From Rhodospirillaceae bacterium (GTDB lineage: Bacteria; Pseudomonadota; Alphaproteobacteria; MPNO01; UBA2964), in NCBI GenBank assembly GCA_002724505.1, contig PBOV01000032.1, positions 1 through 5,089 of the forward strand: DNA of 5,089 bases, written 5' to 3'. Shown here piece by piece: positions 1-5,089 of this stretch. The translations under genes were made by a program, and so were the position numbers. The notes beneath the pieces were generated by a model. It was given only the letters and a program-made list of their open reading frames with translations, made no database searches and was not told the DNA's origin. Within the stretch, counting starts at the first letter, position 1. Every line of letters starts with the position of its first letter.

Positions 1-402
1 CGCTATCTCGGCAGCTTGTTCGATCGTGATGGCGGAGAGGACACCCAACGTATAAGGAATTTTTGCTTCTTGTGCGGCTTTTGCGAAATAAGTTTCTGCG
101 CCTGGAAACCCCGTCCCGGGACCTCCTATGGGAGAGATTCCGAAAGGGGCTGCATAGTTTTTATCAAATAATTTCGCGTTGGTCGGCGGTGGCCCGACCA
201 CCTTACCGTAACGTGGGACCATCTCAATTGAATCAAACGCACCCCAGTTGCGAGCGATACCTGTATCGCTGCCAGCACCACCATCAACATATTCAAAGGC
301 AAAATTAGGAAGGCGTTTTCGGGCATGAACCCTTAAATCATTTGCTGTCGGAAAACGGCGCTTTAGCTTAAGTTGATCTGGTAAAATTAAATTTTTATTC
401 AC
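1..402 (-). CDS. FMN-dependent alpha-hydroxy-acid dehydrogenase/oxidase (LldD/glycolate oxidase family), N-terminal part only
   Basis: The enzyme family oxidises 2-hydroxy acids (lactate, glycolate, mandelate and others) to 2-oxo acids on an FMN-binding TIM barrel. The minus strand is open from a GTG at 402-400 to the window edge, 134 codons without a stop; an in-frame TGA lies three codons upstream (411-409), so GTG is the first possible start, with a weak GAG Shine-Dalgarno five bases before it. Visible family features are the N-terminal RVHARKRLP segment, then FEYVDGGAG (about residues 35-43), whose Tyr matches the active-site Tyr of the family. Then come an FDSIEMVPR strand, the APFGISPIGGPG stretch matching the FMN-contacting 'P..IAP.G' region, PGAETYFAKAAQEAKIPYTLG, and LSAITIEQAAEIA. 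The rest (catalytic Lys, His and Arg) lies outside. It follows the ATPase gene by 40 bases, so it is probably the last visible gene of the transporter operon. The family is clear; the substrate cannot be read from this part. Confidence 0.9.
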   Translation of the reverse strand, partial: MNKNLILPDQLKLKRRFPTANDLRVHARKRLPNFAFEYVDGGAGSDTGIARNWGAFDSIEMVPRYGKVVGPPPTNAKLFDKNYAAPFGISPIGGPGTGFPGAETYFAKAAQEAKIPYTLGVLSAITIEQAAEIA

Positions 403-442
403 TTGATCTCATTTCTTAAATTATTAGTTCCATATTGCCCTA

Positions 443-1528
443 TCAAAATATATGCCAATTTTTATCTGACAAAATTATTTCTACCTCCTGTCCCTCGTTA
501 ATCAACGTATCACCTGAGGCCCTAATCACAACTTTGATTTCGGAAAGTTGAACTTCGAATAAAACAGAGTCACCTAGGTAAGTTTTTGTCGAAATTACTC
601 CTTTAGGATTATCGGAAACTTTGTCTGACAGAGGTTCAAGCGCTAAATGTTGAGGTCTTATCGCCAATGTAACGTTTTCACCCACTGTGTACGACCTATC
701 AAAATGAAATTTTCTTTCGCCCAGGGGCGATCGGATTGTATCGACGCCTGATACACTCCCCTTTATAAAGTTCATTTCCCCGACGAATTCGGCCACAAAT
801 AAACTAGGGGGCTTCGAGTATACTTCCTCAGGGGTACCATTTTGAAGAATTTTGCCTTCATTCATTACACAAATCTGGTCGCCTAGACTAAGGGCTTCTC
901 CTTGGTCATGAGTTACATATAAAGTTGTAACCCCGGCGGTGGTCGCAATTTTTTTGAGTTCAATACGCATTTCTTCTCTTAATCGAGCATCCAAATTGCT
1001 TAGAGGCTCATCCATTAATAAAACTTGTGGTTTTGTAACAATTGCTCTCGCTAAGGCTACGCGTTGTTGTTGCCCGCCACTCAAATCTGTCACCGGTCGA
1101 CTGTCCAACCCATCCAACTGTACTAATCGTAAACTTTCCATAACCCGATCGGTAACCTGGTCTTTAGGAACCCTTCGGCTACCATCCGTTAGAGGCAAAG
1201 CAACATTTTGATAAACATTCAAATGTGGCCATACCGCATAACTTTGAAAGACCATGCCAATATCACGCCGTTCCGGTGGAACAAATTCGCCCTTATCGAC
1301 TGAATCAACTAATGTACCAGCTATCTCTATGCTACCACCGTTAGGTCTCTCTAGCCCAGCCACACAACGCAAAGTAGTTGTCTTCCCACAACCGCTGGGG
1401 CCTAGAAGAACTATAAAGTCATTTTCTTTGATATCGAGATGAAGATTTTGAACAGCCCGGACGAGTCCCCTGTCAGAATCAAAAAACTTATCCAAGCCCT
1501 TTATAGAAACGATGATGTTATCGGCCAT
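443..1528 (-). CDS. ABC transporter ATP-binding protein (FbpC/PotA/PhnT-type, with TOBE-type C-terminus)
   Basis: This 361-residue cytoplasmic ATPase powers the importer encoded just upstream. All nucleotide-binding motifs are intact: Walker A GPSGCGKT (43-50), Q-loop Gln95 in MVFQSYAVWPHL, signature LSGGQQQR (149-156), Walker B VLLMDE (169-174), D-loop SNLD (177-180) and switch His207 in YVTHDQGEA. Residues from about 240 on (FVGEMNFIKG, then AIRPQHLAL at 289-297 and TYLGDSVLFEV at 316-326) are the regulatory TOBE-type region of the CUT1/Fe3+/polyamine ATPase class; the length is normal for that class. The ATG at 1528-1526 has GGAA eight bases upstream. It lies 43 bases after the permease stop and 40 bases before the dehydrogenase start, so it is probably translated from one polycistronic mRNA. 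The ATPase alone does not fix the substrate, since iron, polyamine, phosphonate, thiamine and sugar systems share this architecture. Confidence 0.96.
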   Translation of the reverse strand: MADNIIVSIKGLDKFFDSDRGLVRAVQNLHLDIKENDFIVLLGPSGCGKTTTLRCVAGLERPNGGSIEIAGTLVDSVDKGEFVPPERRDIGMVFQSYAVWPHLNVYQNVALPLTDGSRRVPKDQVTDRVMESLRLVQLDGLDSRPVTDLSGGQQQRVALARAIVTKPQVLLMDEPLSNLDARLREEMRIELKKIATTAGVTTLYVTHDQGEALSLGDQICVMNEGKILQNGTPEEVYSKPPSLFVAEFVGEMNFIKGSVSGVDTIRSPLGERKFHFDRSYTVGENVTLAIRPQHLALEPLSDKVSDNPKGVISTKTYLGDSVLFEVQLSEIKVVIRASGDTLINEGQEVEIILSDKNWHIF

Positions 1529-1571
1529 ATTTAATTTCCATAACTAAATATCTCATGATTTTTTAGGTTAA

Positions 1572-3224
1572 TTAGAAGCGGCTTTTACGGGCAAACCTCC
1601 AGCCAAGTACCATCAATGGCAACAATGCCAGCATCATCAAGACTGTTATTGCCGCTGCCACGTTTGGCGAACCCATTGTCCAACGTCCCCATACTATTGC
1701 TGGTAAAGTTACATTGTCCTGACTGATCAAGAAAACTGCTATGGTCATCTCTCTATAAACAAGTAAACCGGTCCATATCCAAACGGACAACATGGTCGGT
1801 CGCAAGAGGGGCAACATTATTTTTCGGATTGCTCTTACCATGGTTAACCCGGACGTATACGCAGCCTCTTCAAGCTCTTTATGAATTTGAATCATTGAAC
1901 TGTTCAGAGCTCTAGTGCCAAACGGTATCCAGCAGATCACATAAACGACAATCAAAAGTGTAATTGTTCCATAGATTGGCAGGTAGTCATTCACAATATA
2001 AAGAGAAAGTAATAATGCCCCCAATGACATAACAACTTTAGGAACTGTATGTGGTAGAAACGCTCCAAATTCTAAAGCATAGCGTGCTTTGGTCTTAGTT
2101 CGGACAACAAGCCAAGAGACACAGAAGGCAACTAATAAAATTACAGGGGGTACAATCAGCATTAATAAAACGGTATTCTTAATACCTCTTCCCACATACT
2201 CCCAATTCATCTGTTCAAAATTGACCAAACTAAATATTTTTAATGCCTCTAAGGAGGGTGGTGTGATGTAGGGAAGAAAAGCCATAAAGCAGACCAAAAG
2301 GATTGGCAAAAGAAGTCCGATAAAAAAATAAATGCAGATAAAAGACCAACAGGCCGGTGCCCACTTTCCAATATATATCTGGGTGGCCTTGTATCCTTTT
2401 CCTGTAACCACTTGATATTTCTCGCTAGTGCGCAACATTTGGACATACCAAACGGTAAGAAGCAGGGCTACTAATATCATAGCCGTACCAAGAGCCGCTG
2501 GAATACCATATTCAGGTAATCCATCAGGAGGAAAGGCTTCAGAATAGACATACGTACTAAAGACATAAATATTACTCGATAAACCTATTACCGCGGGAAT
2601 ATCAAAAGTCGCCAGCCCAATTACGAATATATAAATTAGGGCTGCCAAAATTGCCGGTCTCGCCAACGGCAAGGTAACCCTCATCAAGGTTCTTTTGAAA
2701 GTTAACCCCGATGTTTGAGCTGCTTCTTCTAGGGCTGGGTTCATTGTTCTAAAAACTTGCACACTCAAGACAAAGGCAAGCGGCGCCAGCGTTAGGCCCT
2801 CGATCAAACCCATCCCCGCAGGATTTTCTATGTTGATTGGACCAGAATTCAGATCAAAAACCGCCATCAACATCTTGTTGATAAACCCAATTCGTTCATG
2901 AGCTATAAAAGTCCAACCCATTCCGACAAAGACTGGAGGCACAAGGAGCCCAATTGTCATCATTGCGTAAATAAGGGCTTTTGGTCGAATTGTCGTTCGC
3001 TCTGTTATCCAAGCAATAGGTAAACCGACGAAAAGAGAAACAATAGTAGTTACGATTGCAAAGATTAGGGTGTTCTCAAGTACCTCAAATACAAATTCGT
3101 CGCCGAACAGGTCCTTATAGTTGTCATAGGAAAATTCAGCGTCATCTGTCCCAATCACTCCTGTCTGAAAACTGATATAAACAAACACAACCACGATGGC
3201 TATTAGTATAACCATCGGCAGCAA
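1572..3224 (-). CDS. ABC transporter permease, two fused membrane domains (FbpB/ThiP-type)
   Basis: This inner-membrane channel subunit carries two binding-protein-dependent permease domains in one chain of at least 550 residues, the normal form for Fe3+/thiamine/2-aminoethylphosphonate-type importers. Each half has its own EAA loop, the docking site for the ATPase: EEAAQTSGLTF with RVTLPLARP (166-190), and EEAAYTSGLTM with KIMLPLLRP (452-476). About twelve hydrophobic segments are visible, near 1-20, 50-72, 84-106, 138-157, 190-212, 244-262, 289-315, 350-373, 385-408, 416-435, 475-498 and 521-543. The start given is a TTG at 3224-3222, a conservative choice without a good ribosome binding site. 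The frame stays open upstream to 3359 and would add residues such as KSALKPFEGSSPLWPVA, which look like a normal cytoplasmic lead-in to the first membrane helix, but it contains no ATG or GTG. The true start is therefore probably 20-30 codons upstream at a rare codon (see findings). The protein's function is certain; its N-terminus is not. Confidence 0.94.
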   Translation of the reverse strand: MLPMVILIAIVVVFVYISFQTGVIGTDDAEFSYDNYKDLFGDEFVFEVLENTLIFAIVTTIVSLFVGLPIAWITERTTIRPKALIYAMMTIGLLVPPVFVGMGWTFIAHERIGFINKMLMAVFDLNSGPINIENPAGMGLIEGLTLAPLAFVLSVQVFRTMNPALEEAAQTSGLTFKRTLMRVTLPLARPAILAALIYIFVIGLATFDIPAVIGLSSNIYVFSTYVYSEAFPPDGLPEYGIPAALGTAMILVALLLTVWYVQMLRTSEKYQVVTGKGYKATQIYIGKWAPACWSFICIYFFIGLLLPILLVCFMAFLPYITPPSLEALKIFSLVNFEQMNWEYVGRGIKNTVLLMLIVPPVILLVAFCVSWLVVRTKTKARYALEFGAFLPHTVPKVVMSLGALLLSLYIVNDYLPIYGTITLLIVVYVICWIPFGTRALNSSMIQIHKELEEAAYTSGLTMVRAIRKIMLPLLRPTMLSVWIWTGLLVYREMTIAVFLISQDNVTLPAIVWGRWTMGSPNVAAAITVLMMLALLPLMVLGWRFARKSRF

Positions 3225-3323
3225 TGCTACCGGCCAGAGGGGAGAACTACCCTCAAATGGTTTTAATGCTGACTTTAAAAAAGAGTTATAAATCGTCTCT
3301 ATCCCCAGAGAATGAAGAAGTTC

Positions 3324-3344
3324 GAAAAATTTTTGAAATTTTTC
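3324..3344. repeat. Perfect 9-base AT-rich inverted repeat
   Basis: GAAAAATTT (3324-3332) and AAATTTTTC (3336-3344) are exact reverse complements separated by 3 bases. On the operon strand the structure ends in a run of five T, so it could act as a weak terminator or pausing site downstream of the larger stem-loop. The stem holds only one G-C pair, so it could also be a chance result of AT-rich composition. Confidence 0.4.
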
Positions 3345-3350
3345 TTGGAC

Positions 3351-3391
3351 ATGAGGGAGCTAAGGTACGAGGCTTAACTCAACACCCTCAT
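3351..3391 (-). promoter_or_regulatory. Intercistronic stem-loop between binding-protein and permease genes
   Basis: Arms ATGAGGG (3351-3357) and CCCTCAT (3385-3391) pair over 7 bases. Inside them AGCTAAG (3358-3364) faces CTTAACT (3373-3379), with an 8-base loop and a 5-base bulge (3380-3384). In minus-strand RNA the single inner mismatch becomes a G-U pair, so the operon transcript can form 14 pairs, while a plus-strand transcript would have a C-A mismatch. It begins about 25 bases after the binding-protein stop and has no U-run directly after it. It therefore looks more like an RNA-stabilising or partial attenuating element than a full terminator. The structure is seen in the sequence; the function is inferred from similar arrangements such as malE-malF. 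Confidence 0.6.
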
Positions 3392-3398
3392 AACTACC

Positions 3399-3413
3399 AA
3401 CTTACTATAAGTT
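3399..3413. repeat. Small AT-rich inverted repeat after the binding-protein stop
   Basis: AACTTA and TAAGTT form a perfect 6-base stem with a 3-base loop, starting three bases beyond the binding-protein stop codon. It is weak because it is nearly all A-T pairs, but it sits directly before the larger stem-loop at 3351-3391 and may be part of the same 3'-end structure. Confidence 0.4.
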
Positions 3414-3415
3414 TC

Positions 3416-4567
3416 TTATTTTTTTCCGCGTTTACGTTTACCGCGGACGATCTTTTTCAGTTTCTTCTGAAACTTTCTCACGTTAATCCCATCTTTCTTT
3501 TGTTGAAAGGTACGCTGTACGGTACTCTTCAAGAAAATAGCTTTGGAATTTTTAGAACGCGCAGCATCAACGAGGGCTTTTGACTTGGAACCAGGATAAA
3601 TTTCCAGGTCATACGCACCGTGCTTCCAAAGAGCTGCCTGCCCCTCCTTCGAATGGGTCCAGGCAATGAAAAGCTTGCCAACGTTTGGATGAGCCGCATT
3701 CGATGGAACGCCAAGGTTGATGATATTATTTCTAACAATTTCCTTCGGCACTGCATGCCCCAAGGGCGCCCCACGCCTTTGGTAACGGACCGTCGCATCC
3801 CGGCCGCAGTCAAAGATAAGCATGGCAAACTGCCCACTCGCAACCTTGTCCAAGCTGTTACATCCAATGAAGCCACCAATCTGCGGCTTAAGACGCTTCA
3901 TGTAATCCGTCATGAATTTGATACCAAACACATCCGGAGCAGCAAACTGATAGAAGCCAGTCAAATAGGGTGTAATTGCGATTTGCCCCTTCCACTTTGG
4001 ATTCATTACATCTTCGATGCTGTACGGAATATCGGATCCCTTTACCAAGTTTGTATTGTAAACTATCCCAACCACTCTTGAGGCAATAGCCACGCCAACT
4101 CCGCCGTTATTAACTCTCTTTACTACAGCATTGTTGGGTTCGGGGCGTTCAATCAATTTGTTCCAATCAACCTTCTGTAACATCCCTGTTTTAAAACCAG
4201 AGAGCATGTGACTTCCACTACCCATGAATACATCTGTACTTGATTTTTGTTTTGCACGATGTTCTTGAGTTAATCGTCCAAGGTTAGCCGGAAAACTTCT
4301 GCCCTGAGTAAATTGCAGTTTTATATTTGTTCCATATCGCTTGTTAATAGACTTAAGCATATCGTTGATGCCCGCATCGGCGCCCATATGCCCCTCCGTC
4401 CATAGTAACTTTAAGACACCTTCTTTCTTAGCGCCCTTGATGACTTTTTCTAACTCTGCAGAGCGGGCCTGAGCATTTCCAACATTAGCGAAAAGCCCAG
4501 CAATTAATGATAAACTAACGATCGCTTTAAAAAAATTAATTTTCCGTTTTTTAATGTCCAAACTCAT
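3416..4567 (-). CDS. Periplasmic solute-binding protein of the operon's ABC importer (Fe3+/AEP/polyamine-type, PBP2 fold)
   Basis: This 383-residue protein captures the solute in the periplasm and delivers it to the fused permease. It begins with a Sec signal peptide: basic KKRK (6-9), hydrophobic core about 13-29, and a cleavage site after Ala34 (NAQA). The mature part shows type-2 binding-protein features: LEKVIKGAKKEGVLKLLWTEG (39-59), TDVFMGSGSHM (111-121), VVGIVYNTNLV (165-175), DVMNPKWKGQIAI (186-198) and NLGVPSNAAHPNVGKLFIAW (284-303). Asn-Thr-Asn after the GIVY strand and the W-KG turn are typical of the AfuA/FbpA-like superfamily, but I see no tandem tyrosine pair of the FbpA kind, which weakens an iron assignment. 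Cys236 and Cys254 could form a disulphide. The last 27 residues are extremely basic (about 15 Lys/Arg), which is unusual. The ATG at 4567 has a strong GGGAGGT ribosome binding site. It is the first gene of the operon. Confidence 0.93.
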   Translation of the reverse strand: MSLDIKKRKINFFKAIVSLSLIAGLFANVGNAQARSAELEKVIKGAKKEGVLKLLWTEGHMGADAGINDMLKSINKRYGTNIKLQFTQGRSFPANLGRLTQEHRAKQKSSTDVFMGSGSHMLSGFKTGMLQKVDWNKLIERPEPNNAVVKRVNNGGVGVAIASRVVGIVYNTNLVKGSDIPYSIEDVMNPKWKGQIAITPYLTGFYQFAAPDVFGIKFMTDYMKRLKPQIGGFIGCNSLDKVASGQFAMLIFDCGRDATVRYQRRGAPLGHAVPKEIVRNNIINLGVPSNAAHPNVGKLFIAWTHSKEGQAALWKHGAYDLEIYPGSKSKALVDAARSKNSKAIFLKSTVQRTFQQKKDGINVRKFQKKLKKIVRGKRKRGKK

Positions 4568-4574
4568 TGTCCCT

Positions 4575-4582
4575 ACCTCCCT
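4575..4582 (-). promoter_or_regulatory. Strong Shine-Dalgarno site of the solute-binding protein gene
   Basis: On the minus strand the sequence reads AGGGAGGT, seven bases before the ATG at 4567. It is the best ribosome binding site in the window and fixes the start of the binding-protein gene; those of the downstream genes are much weaker, which fits the need for more binding protein than membrane subunits. Confidence 0.88.
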
Positions 4583-4600
4583 TTTATTACTAAAATTTTC

Positions 4601-4628
4601 ATTAGAATTTTTAGGGTCATTTAATCAA
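4601..4628 (-). promoter_or_regulatory. Candidate sigma70-type promoter of the transporter operon
   Basis: On the minus strand, TTGATT (4628-4623) and TCTAAT (4606-4601) are separated by 16 bases, predicting a transcript start near 4594 and a leader of about 27 bases before the binding-protein ATG. A perfect TTGACA lies slightly upstream (4641-4636) but has no acceptable -10 box at the right distance. This is a match by eye in AT-rich DNA, so it is only a candidate. Confidence 0.4.
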
Positions 4629-4884
4629 TGGGGAATGTCAACTCACATTAGAAAATAGGAGAGTTTTGCAATTTACCGCCGCAACTTATATTTACGCATT
4701 ACACTCGATATATGCCCCATCAAATATATCCCCGTACCTACGAGCTTTTTTCAAGGCAAAGATTTCTTCTGTATTTAACTTTTCGAAAAAGCAATACTAA
4801 AGAAAGTCGGCAACGCTAGAGATCACCGCGCTGCATATAAATTAACTGCTCAAATAGCTGAAATAACTTATCGGCGGTGCTAAA

Positions 4885-4913
4885 TTTACAGACCAGGTTT
4901 CGTACTATTTAAT
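4885..4913 (+). promoter_or_regulatory. Candidate sigma70-type promoter of the plus-strand binding-protein gene
   Basis: TTTACA (4885-4890) and TTTAAT (4908-4913) each differ from the E. coli consensus at one position and are separated by the ideal 17 bases. The predicted transcript start is near 4920, leaving a leader of about 29 bases with the ribosome binding site inside. It is the best promoter-like match in the window, but AT-rich DNA gives false matches easily. Confidence 0.5.
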
Positions 4914-4948
4914 AGAAAAATTAAGAGTTCGGATTAAAGGGGAAATTT

Positions 4949-5089
4949 ATGAAGTTGCTAGCAATCAACGCCGCAATCATCGCAGGAACAATAACAGCTT
5001 TCAGTTTTAATACCACATATGCACTTGCCAAATGTGGAAATATAACAATCGCTGGAATGAATTGGGCATCTGCCCAACTAATGGCTAAC
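4949..5089 (+). CDS. Glycine betaine/choline/proline-type ABC substrate-binding protein (ProX/OpuAC family), N-terminal part only
   Basis: Only the first 47 codons are inside the window. The ATG at 4949 follows AAAGGGGA with a spacing of about five bases, a good ribosome binding site. Residues 1 to about 26 form a Sec signal peptide: Lys2, a hydrophobic stretch LLAINAAIIAGTITAFSF, and a likely cleavage site after ALA at 25-27. The mature N-terminus CGNITIAGMNWASAQLMAN closely matches the opening strand and helix of periplasmic binding proteins for quaternary amines, where the 'I..MNWASA..LA' pattern is characteristic. Such proteins feed a ProV/ProW-type permease and ATPase, so those genes would be expected beyond the right edge. 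Transcription is divergent from the hydroxy-acid-linked operon. The family call rests on about 20 mature residues; the exact ligand (betaine, choline, carnitine, proline) is open. Confidence 0.8.
   Translation, partial: MKLLAINAAIIAGTITAFSFNTTYALAKCGNITIAGMNWASAQLMAN

Larger units (their letters stand above)
4568..4948. other. Divergent intergenic region between two ABC uptake systems
   Basis: These 381 bases separate the minus-strand transporter operon from the plus-strand glycine-betaine-type binding-protein gene. They contain the ribosome binding site and candidate promoter of the operon at the left end, and the candidate promoter and ribosome binding site of the plus-strand gene at the right end. 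ACCGCCG (4675-4681) and its reverse complement CGGCGGT (4872-4878) lie towards either gene and could be regulator half-sites, though this is speculative. A 34-codon stretch open between stops (4779-4880, stop at 4881-4883) has a protein-like composition but no start codon. I see no RNA gene and no convincing complete coding sequence here. Confidence 0.7.

Noticed and set aside
63..326. Open frames on both strands over the left end (plus-strand 63-308 and a second minus-strand frame 126-326)
   Set aside because: They overlap the alpha-hydroxy-acid dehydrogenase frame, which runs unbroken from 402 to the edge and has clear family motifs; the two other frames have no recognisable pattern.
3324..3344. 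Inverted repeat as a true Rho-independent terminator
   Set aside because: The stem is nearly all A-T pairs and thus too weak, and full termination here would silence the permease and ATPase genes that must be made with the binding protein; kept only as an inverted repeat.
3224..3583. 119-codon plus-strand open frame over the permease-binding protein junction
   Set aside because: It overlaps the 5' end of the permease, the intercistronic structure and the 3' end of the binding-protein gene in antisense; its translation is low-complexity F/L/S-rich and matches no family I know.
3620..4081. 153-codon plus-strand open frame antisense to the binding-protein gene
   Set aside because: It is entirely inside a well-supported gene on the other strand and has no recognisable domain. 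The same applies to the shorter antisense frames at 939-1211, 1254-1442 and 2089-2271.
4636..4641. Perfect TTGACA -35 hexamer on the minus strand
   Set aside because: No acceptable -10 hexamer lies 16-18 bases downstream; the TTGATT/TCTAAT pair slightly further on is a better, though still weak, candidate.
4712..4819. 35-codon open frame starting with ATG in the divergent intergenic region
   Set aside because: There is no ribosome binding site before the ATG, no recognisable motif, and the length is easily reached by chance.

Overview
The window comes from an AT-rich genome (roughly 40 % GC by eye). Gene content, Shine-Dalgarno sites and E. coli-like promoter hexamers suggest a Gram-negative bacterium, probably a free-living, possibly marine, proteobacterium with many ABC uptake systems. 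I assign no genus; 'alphaproteobacterium-like' is an inference from the style of the genes.

Almost everything lies in one minus-strand transcription unit, read from right to left. It starts with a periplasmic solute-binding protein (4567-3416). Next is a double-domain permease (about 3224-1572, true start probably a little upstream), then an ATP-binding protein with a C-terminal TOBE-type region (1528-443). Last is the first 134 codons of an FMN-dependent alpha-hydroxy-acid dehydrogenase/oxidase (GTG start at 402), which runs off the left edge. Gaps after the permease are only about 40 bases, so these genes are almost certainly co-transcribed. Together they form a complete importer of the Fe3+/2-aminoethylphosphonate/polyamine superfamily (binding protein, fused permease, ATPase) coupled to a 2-hydroxy-acid oxidising enzyme. 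This suggests, without proving it, that the imported solute is an organic hydroxy acid or something converted to one, rather than iron.

The 54-190 bases between the binding-protein gene and the permease gene hold a well-formed stem-loop (3351-3391) and two smaller inverted repeats. This is the expected place for an element that lets the binding protein be made in excess over the membrane components. The permease reading frame has no ATG or GTG start at its N-terminus, so its start is uncertain.

A 381-base divergent intergenic region (4568-4948) follows. It holds a strong ribosome binding site and a candidate promoter for the minus-strand operon, and a good candidate promoter and ribosome binding site for a plus-strand gene. 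That gene starts at 4949 and runs off the right edge; its first 47 codons encode a signal peptide followed by the N-terminus of a glycine betaine/choline/proline-type binding protein (ProX/OpuAC family). The window therefore sits between two divergent ABC uptake systems. I saw no rRNA, tRNA, CRISPR array, insertion sequence or phage gene.
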